This document shows, piece by piece, positions 21,108 through 31,288 of a stretch of DNA of 64,000 nt. Both the position numbers and the translations under genes were made by a program. The stretch comes from Reyranella sp. (lineage in GTDB: Bacteria > Pseudomonadota > Alphaproteobacteria > Reyranellales > Reyranellaceae). The stretch lies in the NCBI RefSeq assembly GCF_017305915.1, contig NZ_JAFKJN010000014.1, positions 124,001 through 188,000 of the forward strand. The letters are read 5' to 3'. Below the pieces are notes generated by a model that had not been told where the DNA came from, ran no database searches, and saw only the letters and a list, made by a program, of their open reading frames with translations. Position 1 is the stretch's first letter. Each line of letters begins with the position of its first letter.

Positions 21108-22655
21108 TCATCCCTGCGATACGGCGACTTTCGGCGTCGCCTTCGGGGGACGGCAGCGCAGGCGATCGGCCCTGCTCTCCGCGGCGTCGCGATTCCACCA
21201 GCCGCCGCCCAGCGCCTGGAACAGCGCCGCCGTGTCGGTGAAGCGCGCGGCCTGCGCCTGCACGCGCGCCAGCGACGCCTGCTGATAGGCGAGCTCCGCC
21301 GTCAGCACGAAGATGTAGGTCGTGTCGCCGAGCTCGAGGCGGCGGCGGGCGATCTGCAGGCTGGTCGCCGTGGCCTGCTCGGCGGCGACCGCGGCCCTGA
21401 GCGAGAGCGCGTCGTACTCCAGGGCGCGCAGGGTGTCGGCGACGTTGCGGAAGGCGCCGATCACGGTCGAGCGGTATTGCGCATCGGCCTGCTCGAGGCC
21501 GGCCTGCGCCGCGCGCTTCCTGGCCGCCAGCGCGCCGCCGTCGAGCAGGGTCTGCGCCACGTTGACCCCGACGACCGAGGCCGGCAGCGCCGGGCCGAAC
21601 AGCGTGCCGACGGTCAGCGCCTGGGTGGCGATGCCGCCATTGAGCGTGACGTTGGGGAACTGGTTGGCGGTCGCGACGCCGACCAGCGCGGAGGCCGAAT
21701 GGAGATTGGACTCCGCGGCGCGCACGTCGGGGCGCTGCTCGACCATCCTGGACGGCAGGCTGAGCGGCAGCTCCTGCGGCAGCCTGAGGTCGGCGAGGCG
21801 GAAGCGCTCGCCGAGCTGCTCGTTGGTGAGGCGGCCGGTCAGCGCGGCGAGGAGGTTGCGCTGCTGTGCCAGCGCCTTCTGCAGCGGCGGCAGGGTGGCC
21901 TCGACCTGGGCGAGGGCGGCCTGCTGGGCGGCAATGTCGGCGCCGGTGACCGCGCCGAGGCCGGCCTGGCGATTGAGGATGTCGAGCGTGTCGCGCTGGG
22001 TGGCGATGATGCGCTGGGTCGCCTCGATCTGGGCGCGCAGCGAGGCTTCGAGGATCGCCGCCGCCACGACGTTGGCGGCCAGCGACAGGTAGGCGCCCTC
22101 GAGCTGGAAGCACTGTGCCTCGGCCAGCGCATCGAGCGATTCGATGTTGCGGCGGTTGGCGCCCCACAGATCGAGGCTGTAGGTGAGCGTGAGCCCGAGT
22201 GTGAACAGCGAGAAGTTGAAGTTGTCGGGATCGGCGGTCGGCGCCGACAGGAAGTTCGGCACCTGGGTCGAGGTGGCGCCGGCGTTGGCGGCCACGGTCG
22301 GGAACAGCGTGGCGCGCTGGGCGCGGGCGTTCTCCCGCGCGATCTTCAGGGCCGCGGCGGCCGCCCGGATGTCGGGATTGGCGCGCAGTGCCTGCTCGAT
22401 CAGGCCGTTGAGCTCGGGCGACCGGAACACGCCCCACCACTGGCCGGGGATGTCGAGGTCCTGGACGATGCGCTGCGCCTCGCTGCCGTCGATGCCGCCC
22501 GACACGAACGACATCGGCCCGTCCGGCAGGTAGGCGTCGGCCTTCGGGCCGTCCGGCGCCTTGAAGTCGGGGCCCATCGTGCAGCCGGCGAGGAACGCCG
22601 ATGCAGCGAGAAGCGCGGCGAGCAGCGAGGCGAGACGGCTGGGGCCGCGTCTCAT
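21108..22655 (-). CDS. RND outer-membrane factor lipoprotein (NodT/TolC type)
   Basis: A 515-aa outer-membrane channel for tripartite efflux. A lipoprotein signal ends in the lipobox LAGC with Cys25. The body has two OEP repeats with long coiled-coil helices (ARENARAQRATLFPTVAANA, AYQQASLARVQAQAARF). The start is the ATG at 22655, whose ATGA overlaps the stop of the pump gene; the frame open further upstream is shadow. Third gene of the adaptor-pump-channel operon, expected to span the outer membrane as a trimer. Confidence 0.92.
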   Translation of the reverse strand: MRRGPSRLASLLAALLAASAFLAGCTMGPDFKAPDGPKADAYLPDGPMSFVSGGIDGSEAQRIVQDLDIPGQWWGVFRSPELNGLIEQALRANPDIRAAAAALKIARENARAQRATLFPTVAANAGATSTQVPNFLSAPTADPDNFNFSLFTLGLTLTYSLDLWGANRRNIESLDALAEAQCFQLEGAYLSLAANVVAAAILEASLRAQIEATQRIIATQRDTLDILNRQAGLGAVTGADIAAQQAALAQVEATLPPLQKALAQQRNLLAALTGRLTNEQLGERFRLADLRLPQELPLSLPSRMVEQRPDVRAAESNLHSASALVGVATANQFPNVTLNGGIATQALTVGTLFGPALPASVVGVNVAQTLLDGGALAARKRAAQAGLEQADAQYRSTVIGAFRNVADTLRALEYDALSLRAAVAAEQATATSLQIARRRLELGDTTYIFVLTAELAYQQASLARVQAQAARFTDTAALFQALGGGWWNRDAAESRADRLRCRPPKATPKVAVSQG

Positions 22656-25600
22656 GACGCCTCCGGAACGGCATTGGCCGGCAGCGCCTGGACGGCGCGG
22701 CGGCGCGAGAACAGCCCGATCAGAGCCGGCAGCACGGTGAGGAACAGGAACGGCGCGAGCAGCGTGCCGCCGACGATCACGATGGCGAGCGGCCGCTGCA
22801 CCTGGCTGCCGATCGCGGTCGAGAAGGCGGCCGGCAGCAGGCCGACGCAGGCCGCGACGCAGGTCATCAGCACCGGCCGCATCTGCAGGGCGCAGGTCTG
22901 GTCGAGCGCGCGCTCGCGCGCCATGCCGCCCTCGACCAGGCGGTTGTAGCAGGACAGCACCATGATGCCGTTCATGGCGGCGATGCCGAACAGGGCGACG
23001 AAGCCGATCGCGGCCGAGATGCTGAAGGGCATGCCGAAGATGAACAGCGACAGCACGCCGCCAGTCAAGGCCATCGGGATGGCGCTGCCCGCCAGCAGGG
23101 TGTCGCGCAGGCTGCCGAAGCTGACATAGAGCAGAAGCAGGATCAGCGCGATCGCGATCGGCACGGCGACGGCCAGCCGCTGCAGGGCGCTCTTGAGGTT
23201 GCCGAACTCGCCGACCCATTCGACGCGATAGCCGCCGGGGATCTTGACCTGCTCGGCGACGCGCTGCTGGGCCTCCAGCACGGCGCTGCCGAGGTCGCGG
23301 CCGCGCACCGAGAACTTCACCGGCACGTAGCGCTCCTGCTGCTCGCGGTAGATGTAGAAGGCGCCGGAGACGATGTTGACGCTGGCGAGCTCGCTGAGCG
23401 GCATCTGGGCGACGCCCTTGTCGGTCTGCACGCCGACCGGGATGCGCTTGATCGCCTCGAGATTCTCGCGGTAGCGCGGCGCCAGCCGCACCACCATCGG
23501 GAAGTGGCGGTCGCTGCCGTCCTCATAGACGTCGCCCGTCGCCTGGCCGCCGATCGCCGCCTGCACGGTGGCGTTGATGTCGCCGGGGGCGAGGCCGTAG
23601 CGGGCGGCGCGGTTGCGGTCGATGTCGATGCGGATGGTCGGCTGGCCGAGCGAGGCCGAGACCGCGAGATCGGTGATGCCCGGCACCGTGGCGATGGCGC
23701 TCTTGATGCTGTCGGCGACCTTGGCCAGCGTCTCGAGGTCGTTGCCGAAGACCTTGACCGAGTTCTCGCCCTTCACGCCCGAGGCCGCCTCCTGGACGTT
23801 GTCCTGGATGTACTGGGAGAAGGTGAACTCGACGCCGGGGAAGGCCTTCTGCAGCGCGTCGTTCATGTCGGCGATCAGGGTATCCTTGTCGAGGCCCTTG
23901 CGCCATTCGTTCATCGGCTTCAGCGGCACGAAGAACTCGGCGTTGAAGAAGCCGGTCGAATCGGTGCCGTCGTCGGGCCGGCCGTGCTGGGAGATCACCG
24001 TCTCGGCCTCGGGGAAGCCCTTGATCAGCGTGCGCATGCGGTTGGCGTACTCGTTGCCGGCCTCGAGCGAGATCGACGCCGGCATGACGGCGCGGATCCA
24101 CATGTTGCCTTCCTCGAGCTTGGGCAGGAACTCGAGCCCGATGGTGCTGCCGGCGCCGATCGCGACCAGCCCGACGCCGAGCCCGGCCAGCGCCGTCACG
24201 GCGCGCCGCGGCAGCACGACGGCGCGCACCCGGGCGTAGAACGCCGCGAGCGCGCGGACGATGCGGGTCTCGGTGTGCGCCACGCGCTCGGGCAGCAGCA
24301 GCGCCGACAGCGCCGGCGACACGGTGAAGGTCGCGAGCAGGCCGCCCGACAGGGCGTAGGCGTAGGTGCGGGCCATCGGGCCGAAGATGTGGCCCTCGAC
24401 GCCCGACAGGGTGAACAGCGGCAGGAAGCCCGCGATGATGATGGTGGCGGAGAAGAAGATCGCCTTCGTCACCTCGGTCGAGGCGTTGTAGATCGTCTGG
24501 ATCTTGTCGGTCCGCGGATCGCGGTGGGAGAGGTGGCGGAAGATGTTCTCGACCATGATCACGGTCGCGTCGACGATGATGCCGAAATCGATCGCGCCCA
24601 TCGACAGGAGGTTCGCCGATTCGCCCGACAGCACCAGGATGACCACGGCGAACAGCAGCGCGAACGGGATGGTGGCCGAGACGATCAGCGCGCTGCGCAG
24701 GTCGCCGAGGAACAGCCACTGGAGGAAGAAGATCAGCAGCACGCCCAGCACCATGTTGTGCAGCACGGTGTGGGTGGTGACCCCGACCAGGGTGCTGCGG
24801 TCGTAGATGCGCACGATGCGCACGCCGGGCGGCAGCACGTCGGCGGTGTTGATGCGGTCGACCTCGGCCAGCACGCCCTGCAGGGTCGGCATGGTCTCGG
24901 CGCCGCGCCGCATCAGCACGATGCCCTGGACGATGTCGTTGTCCTCGTTCTGGCCGGCGATGCCGAGCCGCGGCTGGTTGCCGACCGTGACGGTGGCGAC
25001 GTCGGACACCAGGATCGGCGCGCCGTCGCGCACCGTCAGCATGGTGTTGCGGATGTCGTCCATCGAGCGGATCTGGCCGACCGAGCGCACGATCGCCGAC
25101 TGCGAGCCGATGTTCACCGTGTTGGCGCCGACATTGATGTTGGCGTTGTTCAGCCCGTCCAGCACCTGCTTCAGCGTCAGCCCGTAGGCGAGCAGCCGGT
25201 CGAGATCGACGGTGATGTCGTAGGTCTTGGTCTTGCCGCCCCAGCCGGTGACGTCGATCACGCCCGGCACCGCCTTGAAGCGGCGCTCGAGGATCCAGTC
25301 CTGGATGGTCTTGAGGTCGGTGACGGTGTAGCCGGGCGGCCCGCTGACGCGGTAGCGGAAGATCTCGCCGATCGGGCTGGTCGGCGACAGCGTCGGCTGG
25401 GCGCCGTTGGGCATCGGCGGCAGCTGCGACAGCCGGTTGATGACGTACTGCGCCGCCTTCTCGTAGGTGACGTCGTAGGTGAACTGCACCTTCACGTCGG
25501 AGAGGCCGAACAGCGAGATGGTGCGGATCGCCTGGACGTGCGGGATGCCGGCCATCTGGACCTCGATCGGCACCGTGATGTAGCGCTCGATCTCCTCCGA

Positions 25601-25768
25601 CGACTGGCCGGGATTCTGGGTGATGATGTCGACCAGCGGCGGCACCGGGTCGGGATAGGCCTCGATGTTCAGCGTGTTGTAGGCGAACAGGCCGCCGACC
25701 ATCAGCGTCACCGCCAGGATGACGACGAGGATGCGTTGCTTGAGAGCCGTGGCGACGAGAGCATGCAT
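22652..25768 (-). CDS. RND efflux pump, CzcA/HME-like
   Basis: A 1038-aa inner-membrane proton antiporter with 12 predicted helices and two large periplasmic loops, the normal RND length. Transmembrane helix 4 carries GAIDFGIIVDATVIMVEN near residue 390, the pattern typical of the heavy-metal (CzcA/CusA) branch and distinct from the drug-type GLLVDDAIVVVEN. The opening MHALVATALKQRILVVILAV is also CzcA-like. Metal specificity is not readable by eye, and related pumps handle other substrates. It is 43 bases downstream of the adaptor, overlaps the channel gene by 4 bases and is probably controlled by the divergent two-component system. Confidence 0.92.
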   Translation of the reverse strand: MHALVATALKQRILVVILAVTLMVGGLFAYNTLNIEAYPDPVPPLVDIITQNPGQSSEEIERYITVPIEVQMAGIPHVQAIRTISLFGLSDVKVQFTYDVTYEKAAQYVINRLSQLPPMPNGAQPTLSPTSPIGEIFRYRVSGPPGYTVTDLKTIQDWILERRFKAVPGVIDVTGWGGKTKTYDITVDLDRLLAYGLTLKQVLDGLNNANINVGANTVNIGSQSAIVRSVGQIRSMDDIRNTMLTVRDGAPILVSDVATVTVGNQPRLGIAGQNEDNDIVQGIVLMRRGAETMPTLQGVLAEVDRINTADVLPPGVRIVRIYDRSTLVGVTTHTVLHNMVLGVLLIFFLQWLFLGDLRSALIVSATIPFALLFAVVILVLSGESANLLSMGAIDFGIIVDATVIMVENIFRHLSHRDPRTDKIQTIYNASTEVTKAIFFSATIIIAGFLPLFTLSGVEGHIFGPMARTYAYALSGGLLATFTVSPALSALLLPERVAHTETRIVRALAAFYARVRAVVLPRRAVTALAGLGVGLVAIGAGSTIGLEFLPKLEEGNMWIRAVMPASISLEAGNEYANRMRTLIKGFPEAETVISQHGRPDDGTDSTGFFNAEFFVPLKPMNEWRKGLDKDTLIADMNDALQKAFPGVEFTFSQYIQDNVQEAASGVKGENSVKVFGNDLETLAKVADSIKSAIATVPGITDLAVSASLGQPTIRIDIDRNRAARYGLAPGDINATVQAAIGGQATGDVYEDGSDRHFPMVVRLAPRYRENLEAIKRIPVGVQTDKGVAQMPLSELASVNIVSGAFYIYREQQERYVPVKFSVRGRDLGSAVLEAQQRVAEQVKIPGGYRVEWVGEFGNLKSALQRLAVAVPIAIALILLLLYVSFGSLRDTLLAGSAIPMALTGGVLSLFIFGMPFSISAAIGFVALFGIAAMNGIMVLSCYNRLVEGGMARERALDQTCALQMRPVLMTCVAACVGLLPAAFSTAIGSQVQRPLAIVIVGGTLLAPFLFLTVLPALIGLFSRRRAVQALPANAVPEAS

Positions 25769-25811
25769 GACGGAAGGTCCGGCCGATGGCCCTATGGCGT
25801 TATCGGGAGCG

Positions 25812-27062
25812 TCAGTTCCGCGTGGCGGCGCGGTCGATGAACAGCGTGCCGCTCGCCACCACGGTCTCGCCGACGCTCAGGCCCTTGCGAATCTCGACGA
25901 GGCCGTTGGTGGTGGCGCCGACCTCGATCGGCCGCGTGACCACCGCCTTCTGCTCGGGCCGCGCCACCCAGACGCGCGCCTGCGCGCCTTCGTAGACCAC
26001 GGCCTCCTGCGGCACCGCCGGCATCAGCCGGCTGTCGCCCGACACGATGCGGAAGGAGGCGAACATCTCGGGCAGGAGCTCGCGGCCCGGGTTCTCGATC
26101 TCGGCGCGCACCGGCAGGCGGCGGGTGTTGGGATCGAGCGCGGGCGCCACGTAGGAGAGCTTGGCGTTGAAGGTGCGGCCGGGATAGGCCAGCACCGAGA
26201 CCTCGACCGGCGCGCCGAGCCTCATCTTGGGCGCGTCCGATTCGCGCACGTTGGCGACCAGCCACACCGTCGACAGGTTGCCGACCGTGAACACCGGATC
26301 GTTGCCGCCGGTGTTGATGTACTGACCGAGGCCGACCCGGCGCTGGATCACCGTGCCGCCGATCGGCGCGGCCACCACGGTCTCGGCGCCGATGCGGTCG
26401 GTCTTCTCGAGCTTCTCGATCTCCTCGTCGGAGCGGCCGAGGATGCGCAGCCGGTTGCGCGCGGCGGCGAGCGCGATCTCGGCGGCGCGCATGTCGCCCT
26501 GCGCGTTCACCAGGTCGGACTGCGCCTGCTCGAGGTCCTTGAGCGCGCCGCCGCGGATCGCCAGCAATTCCTTCTGCCGCTTCTCGATCTGCTGCGCGAG
26601 CGCCAGCCGCGACTTCGCCTTGTCGACGCCGGCAACCGCGGTGACCAGGTCGTTCTGCCCCTGCACGAACTCACTCGCCTCGATGGCGAACAAGGGTTGG
26701 CCGCGCTCGACATGGTCGCCGGGCCTGGCGATCAGGCGGCTGACCCGGCCGGAGTAGGGCGAGAAGACCGGCGTGGTGGTGTCGTCGTTGATCGCGATCT
26801 TGCCGTCGGTCGTACGCTCGTCGCGGAACGAGACCTGGCGCACCGGCGCCAGCCGCAGGCTCGCCCACTGCGTCTCGCTCGGGCGGAACGCGCCGTCGGC
26901 GTCGCGGGTCGTCTTGTCCGTCCGCGCCACGGCGTTGCCCTGGCCGCTGTTCATCGCCCAGACGCCGGCGATGACGCAGACGACCGCCAGCGCGCCGCCA
27001 CCCGCCAGCCACAGGCGGTTGCGGCGAAGCCGTTGCTGGGCAGCAGGGGCCTGGATGGTCAT
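25812..27062 (-). CDS. RND periplasmic adaptor (membrane fusion protein, CzcB-like)
   Basis: A 416-aa adaptor. An N-terminal membrane anchor (LWLAGGGALAVVCVIAGVWA) is followed by a barrel-sandwich half-motif (FSPYSGRVSRLIARPGDHVE), an alpha-hairpin (KAKSRLALAQQIEKRQKELL), the second lipoyl half (AAPIGGTVIQRRVGLGQYIN) and beta-barrel and membrane-proximal domains. No CzcB-type His-rich metal-binding extension is seen. First gene of the operon, divergent from the response regulator across 147 bases. Confidence 0.92.
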   Translation of the reverse strand: MTIQAPAAQQRLRRNRLWLAGGGALAVVCVIAGVWAMNSGQGNAVARTDKTTRDADGAFRPSETQWASLRLAPVRQVSFRDERTTDGKIAINDDTTTPVFSPYSGRVSRLIARPGDHVERGQPLFAIEASEFVQGQNDLVTAVAGVDKAKSRLALAQQIEKRQKELLAIRGGALKDLEQAQSDLVNAQGDMRAAEIALAAARNRLRILGRSDEEIEKLEKTDRIGAETVVAAPIGGTVIQRRVGLGQYINTGGNDPVFTVGNLSTVWLVANVRESDAPKMRLGAPVEVSVLAYPGRTFNAKLSYVAPALDPNTRRLPVRAEIENPGRELLPEMFASFRIVSGDSRLMPAVPQEAVVYEGAQARVWVARPEQKAVVTRPIEVGATTNGLVEIRKGLSVGETVVASGTLFIDRAATRN

Positions 27063-27209
27063 AAGTACGCTTGAGTCCCAAGCCGGTTTGACGGATGGAA
27101 GAACCGGCGGAAACTAGCCCCTTCCTCTTACATGAACCTGACGCTGCGGTGCGGCGGGCGTGGTATGGTGGACCACACGGGGCCATGGGGTACTGGAGGC
27201 TGAACACAA
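27063..27209. promoter_or_regulatory. Divergent promoter region between efflux operon and two-component genes
   Basis: A 147-base gap between back-to-back starts of the adaptor and the response regulator. A GGAGG site lies 12 bases before the regulator ATG. I expect the regulator's own binding site here, because this arrangement is usual for autoregulated pumps, but I could not single out a convincing direct repeat by eye. Confidence 0.5.
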
Positions 27210-27890
27210 ATGCGAGTGCTTCTGGTCGAAGACAACGCAGAGCTTGTGTCCCTGCTCAAGAAGGGCCTGGCCCAGAGCGGCTTTTCGGCGGATTCGGTGG
27301 GGACGGTCGGCGACGCCCTTCACGTTCTCGCGACGATGAAATATGCAGCGATCGTTCTGGACCTCGGCCTGCCCGACGAGGACGGCCTCGTGCTGCTGCG
27401 CGACATGCGCCGCAAGCACGACACCACGCCGGTCCTGGTGCTGACCGCGCGCGACGGCGTCAGCAACCGCGTCGCCGGCCTGCGCGAGGGCGCCGACGAC
27501 TACCTCGCCAAGCCGTTCGCCATGGAGGAGCTGGTGGCGCGCCTGCACGCCTTGCTGCGCCGCCCCGGCCAACTGCTCGGCCGCCTGCTCACCTTCGGCA
27601 ACGTCTCGCTCGACACCGAGGGCCGCCAGGTCTTCGTCGGCGGCACGGCGCGGGCCTTTCCGGCGCGCGAGACGGCGGTGCTGGAGATTTTGCTGCGGCG
27701 CGGCGGCAACGTCGCGCCCAAGCGCCTGTTCGAGGACCAGCTGTTCGGCCTGTCGGGCGATGTCGGATCGAATGCGGTCGAAGTGTACGTACACCGGCTG
27801 CGCAAGATGCTGAGTGACGCTCGCGCCAGCGTCAGGATCCACACCGTGCGGGGCGTCGGCTACCTGATGGCGCAGGACAAGGCGGAGTGA
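27210..27890 (+). CDS. OmpR-family response regulator
   Basis: A 226-aa regulator. The receiver domain has the acidic pair in VLLVEDNAE, phosphoacceptor Asp51 in IVLDLGLPDEDG, Thr in VLVLTARDG and Lys in YLAKPF. The C-terminal winged helix (about 125-225) ends with VEVYVHRLRKML and VRGVGYLM. It resembles TctD/QseB-type regulators. Its stop overlaps the kinase GTG start (GTGA), so the pair is translationally coupled. Probably activates the divergent RND operon. Confidence 0.95.
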   Translation: MRVLLVEDNAELVSLLKKGLAQSGFSADSVGTVGDALHVLATMKYAAIVLDLGLPDEDGLVLLRDMRRKHDTTPVLVLTARDGVSNRVAGLREGADDYLAKPFAMEELVARLHALLRRPGQLLGRLLTFGNVSLDTEGRQVFVGGTARAFPARETAVLEILLRRGGNVAPKRLFEDQLFGLSGDVGSNAVEVYVHRLRKMLSDARASVRIHTVRGVGYLMAQDKAE

Positions 27891-29242
27891 TCCGTTTCCG
27901 CTCGATCATCAGCCGCATCGTGGCCTTCCACGTCGTGGCGATCGGCGTGACCTCGGTGCTGATGCCGCTGGCGCTCTATTATCTGCTGAACCAGGCGGCC
28001 AACAGCCTGCACCGCGACGCGCTGCGCAGCCAGGCCTTCACCATCGCGAGCTTCCTGCGGCCGCAGCCCGAGGGCAGCCTCACCCTCGACATCCCGGCCG
28101 AGGTGCGGCCGCTCTATACCGGCGCCTACGGCCTCTATGCCTATGCCGTGCTCGACACCAGCGGCAAGGTGCTGTTCTCCTCGCGGACCGACGGCCGCGC
28201 GCTGTTCGAGCACGACGAGCAGGCGGGGCGCGACTGGTATGTGCGGCGGCGCACCACCGGCGCCATCCTGTTCGGCGTCAGCGTCGCCCGGCCGGTCGGC
28301 GACCACATGTACTTCGTGCAGGTCGGCCAGGACCTCGCCCATCGCGACGTCATCATCGACGACGTCGTCTCGCAGTTCTTCCCGCGCGTCGCCTGGATCA
28401 TCTTCCCGTTCCTGCTGCTGCTGCTGCTGATCGACATCTTCATCTTCCGACGCGCATTAGCCTCGGTGACCGAGGCCTCGGCGGCGGCCGCCTCGGTCAG
28501 CCCGCAGCGTACCGACGTGCGCCTGCCGGAGGAGGCGCTGCCGAGCGAGATCGCGCCACTGGTGCATGCGGTCAACCAGGCGCTCGACCGCCTCGAGGCA
28601 GGCTTCCGCGCCCAGCGCGATTTCACCGCCGACATGGCGCACGAGCTGCGGACGCCGCTCGCCGTCGCGCGGGCGCGGGTCGATTCGTTCGACCCGGGGC
28701 CGTTGCGCGACCAGTTGCGCGCCGACCTGGTCAATATGACGCGCACGGTGAACCAGGTGCTCGACATCGCCGAGCTGGAGAATTTCCTGGTCGGCGGCGA
28801 TGCCCGCGCCGACCTCCATGAGGTGTGCGCCGACGCCGTCGCCTTCATGGCGCCCTTGGCGGTCGAGCGCGGCCAGACCGTCGCGCTGACCGGCGACCCG
28901 GGCCCGGTCTGGGTGCGCGGCCACACCGAGGCGCTGTTCCGCGCCGTCCGCAATCTGGTCGAGAATGCCATCCGCCACACCCCGGCCGGGGTGTCGATCG
29001 AGGTCGAGGTGACGGAGGGCGGCGTGGTGCGCGTGCTCGACGACGGGCCGGGCGTGCCCGAGGCCGACCGGGAATCGATCTTCCGCCGCTTCTGGCGGCG
29101 CGACCGCAGCAAGGGCGACAGCCGCGGCCTCGGCCTCGCCATCGTCGCCCGCGTCGCCGAGGCGCACGAGGGCAGCGTCTCGGTCGAGGAGCGGCCGGGC
29201 GGCGGCTCGATCTTCACCCTGAGGCTGCGACCAGCCGGTTGA
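27887..29242 (+). CDS. Sensor histidine kinase
   Basis: A 451-aa membrane kinase starting at a GTG. Two transmembrane segments (about 12-35 and 165-190) flank a periplasmic sensor of roughly 130 residues. Then come a short linker, the dimerisation helix with DFTADMAHELRTPLA (phosphoacceptor His near residue 251), N box NLVENAIRHTP, G1 DDGPGVP and G2 SRGLGLAIV. All catalytic elements are present. It pairs with the response regulator. The signal is unknown; the linked CzcA-like pump suggests metal or envelope stress. Confidence 0.94.
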   Translation: MIRFRSIISRIVAFHVVAIGVTSVLMPLALYYLLNQAANSLHRDALRSQAFTIASFLRPQPEGSLTLDIPAEVRPLYTGAYGLYAYAVLDTSGKVLFSSRTDGRALFEHDEQAGRDWYVRRRTTGAILFGVSVARPVGDHMYFVQVGQDLAHRDVIIDDVVSQFFPRVAWIIFPFLLLLLLIDIFIFRRALASVTEASAAAASVSPQRTDVRLPEEALPSEIAPLVHAVNQALDRLEAGFRAQRDFTADMAHELRTPLAVARARVDSFDPGPLRDQLRADLVNMTRTVNQVLDIAELENFLVGGDARADLHEVCADAVAFMAPLAVERGQTVALTGDPGPVWVRGHTEALFRAVRNLVENAIRHTPAGVSIEVEVTEGGVVRVLDDGPGVPEADRESIFRRFWRRDRSKGDSRGLGLAIVARVAEAHEGSVSVEERPGGGSIFTLRLRPAG

Positions 29243-29253
29243 CCTTACCCCCT

Positions 29254-29275
29254 CCTCCCCATTCATATGGGGAGG
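29254..29275. repeat. CCTCCCCAT/ATGGGGAGG palindrome, single unit
   Basis: Nine-base perfect arms around TCAT, the same core that bounds the composite elements at 7017-7143 and 59682-59809. It fills the short gap between the kinase stop and the acyl-CoA synthetase and could act as the 3' hairpin of the two-component transcript. Confidence 0.7.
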
Positions 29276-29327
29276 GCGAAGAACGATGAGCCGCACCAGC
29301 GGCCGGTGTGCAGGGGGATCGATCGGG

Positions 29328-31283
29328 ATGACGGCAGCGTCAGCCTCAAAGGCGGATACTTTTCCCAAGCTCCTGGCGGGGCTGGCCGAGACGCGTCCGA
29401 CCGCGCCGGCCTACCGGGAGAAGGAATACGGCATCTGGCAGACCTATGACTGGGCCCATGTCGCCCGGCAGGTGAACCGCCTGGCCGCCGGCCTGGCCGG
29501 CCTGGGGTTCCGGCGCGGCGAGCGGCTGATCGTGGTCGGCGACAACCGCCCGCGGCTCTACTGGGCGATGGCGGCGGTGCAGTCGCTGGGCGGCGTGCCG
29601 GTGCCGGTCTACCAGGACTCGGTGACCGAGGAGCTGGCCTACGTCGTCGAGCATGCCGGCGCCCGCGTCGCGATCGCCGAGAACCAGGAGCAGATCGACA
29701 AGCTGCTCGAGATCAGGAAGACGGTGCCGTCGCTCCAGACCCTGATCTACGACGATGCGCGGGGACTCCGGTACTACGAAGGTCTCCTGTCCTACGACGA
29801 GCTGCTGGAGCGCGGCGCCCAGTCCCTGCAGGAGCAGCCGACCCTGGTGGCCGACGAGGTCGCCAAGGGAAGCGGCGGCGACGACGCCATCATGCTCTAC
29901 ACCTCGGGCACCACCGGCCGGCCCAAGGGCGCCGTCCTGAGCCACGACAACCTGATCTGGGCGGCCGAGGCGGGGGCGGCGTTCGACGGGCTCAAGGCGG
30001 GCGACGAGCTCCTGTCCTACCTGCCGATGGCCTGGGTCGGCGATCACCTCTTTTCCTACGCGCAGGGCTATGTCTGCGGCCTGGTGGTGAACTGCCCCGA
30101 ATCGGCCGCGACGGTAATGACCGACCTGCGCGAGATCGGCCCGACCTATTACTTCGCGCCGCCGCGGGTGCTCGAGAACCTGATCACCCAGGTGATGATC
30201 CGCATGGAGGATGCGAGCGTCGTCAAGCGCAAGCTCTTCCAGTATTTCATGGCGCTGGCGCGCCAGGTCGGCCCGGCGCTGATCGACGGCCGCCCGGTCG
30301 GCCTGCCCGACCGCCTGCTCTATCGGCTGGGCGACCTGCTGGTCTACGGCCCGCTCAAGAACACGCTGGGCATGAGCCGCGTGCGCGTCGCCTACACCGC
30401 GGGCGAGGCGGTCGGGCCCGAGATCTTCAACTTCTTCCGCGCCCTCGGCGTCAACATGAAGCAGCTCTACGGCCAGACCGAAGCGAGCGTCTTCGTCACC
30501 ATCCATCCCAACGGCGAGGTCTATTCCGACACCGTCGGCAAGCCGGTGTCGAAGGTCGAGCTCAAGATCGCCGAGTCGGGCGAGGTGCTCTATCGCAGCC
30601 CTGGCGTGTTCAAGGAGTATTTCAAGAACCCGCAGGCGACCAGCGACACCAAGACCGCCGACGGCTGGGTCCATACCGGCGACGCGGGCTATCTCGACGA
30701 TCGCGGCCACCTGCGCATCATCGACCGCGCCCGCGATGTCGGGAAGCTGAACGACGGCACGCTGTTCGCGCCCAAGTTCATCGAGAACAAGCTCAAGTTC
30801 TTCCCGCACATCAACGAGGCGGTGGCGTTCGGCCACGGCCGCGACTTCGTGACGGTGTTCGTCAACATCGACATGATCGCGGTCGGCGACTGGGCGGAGC
30901 GGCGCAACATCGCCTATGCCAGCTACCAGGAGCTGGCGGCGCATCCCGCCGTCCACGACCTGGTCCAGGGCTGCATCGAGCGGGTCAACCACGACCTCGC
31001 GCAGGACCCGCGCATGGCCGGCGCCCAGATCCGCCGCTTCCTGATCCTGCACAAGGCGCTCGAGGCCGACGACGGCGAGCTCACCCGCACCAACAAGGTG
31101 CGGCGCGGCTTCATCGCCGAGCGCTACAAGACCTTGGTCGATGCGCTCTACAGCGGCGCCAAGGACGTGCACATCAAGGTCGACGTCACCTTCGAGGACG
31201 GCCGCAAGGGCACCATCGAGGGCAACGTCGAGATCCGCGATCTGGCGCCGCAGCACGTCGTGCGGCTGAAGAAGGCGAGCTGA
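29328..31283 (+). CDS. Long-chain-type acyl-CoA synthetase (AMP-forming), Liv-operon associated
   Basis: A 651-aa ligase with phosphate loop MLYTSGTTGRPKGAV, core motif KQLYGQTEASVF, and ADGWVHTGDAGYLDDRGHL followed by IDRARDVGKLNDG. The last is of the FadD15/FAA1 class, which lacks the short bacterial FadD ending. I prefer the ATG at 29328 (MTAASASKADTFPKLLAGLA) because family members begin at the ADTFPKLL block; the ATG at 29286 would add 14 unconserved residues next to the palindrome. It lies 5 bases before livG. Such ligases inside Liv-type operons activate the imported aromatic or branched acid, an inference here. Confidence 0.9.
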   Translation: MTAASASKADTFPKLLAGLAETRPTAPAYREKEYGIWQTYDWAHVARQVNRLAAGLAGLGFRRGERLIVVGDNRPRLYWAMAAVQSLGGVPVPVYQDSVTEELAYVVEHAGARVAIAENQEQIDKLLEIRKTVPSLQTLIYDDARGLRYYEGLLSYDELLERGAQSLQEQPTLVADEVAKGSGGDDAIMLYTSGTTGRPKGAVLSHDNLIWAAEAGAAFDGLKAGDELLSYLPMAWVGDHLFSYAQGYVCGLVVNCPESAATVMTDLREIGPTYYFAPPRVLENLITQVMIRMEDASVVKRKLFQYFMALARQVGPALIDGRPVGLPDRLLYRLGDLLVYGPLKNTLGMSRVRVAYTAGEAVGPEIFNFFRALGVNMKQLYGQTEASVFVTIHPNGEVYSDTVGKPVSKVELKIAESGEVLYRSPGVFKEYFKNPQATSDTKTADGWVHTGDAGYLDDRGHLRIIDRARDVGKLNDGTLFAPKFIENKLKFFPHINEAVAFGHGRDFVTVFVNIDMIAVGDWAERRNIAYASYQELAAHPAVHDLVQGCIERVNHDLAQDPRMAGAQIRRFLILHKALEADDGELTRTNKVRRGFIAERYKTLVDALYSGAKDVHIKVDVTFEDGRKGTIEGNVEIRDLAPQHVVRLKKAS

Positions 31284-31288
31284 CCGCA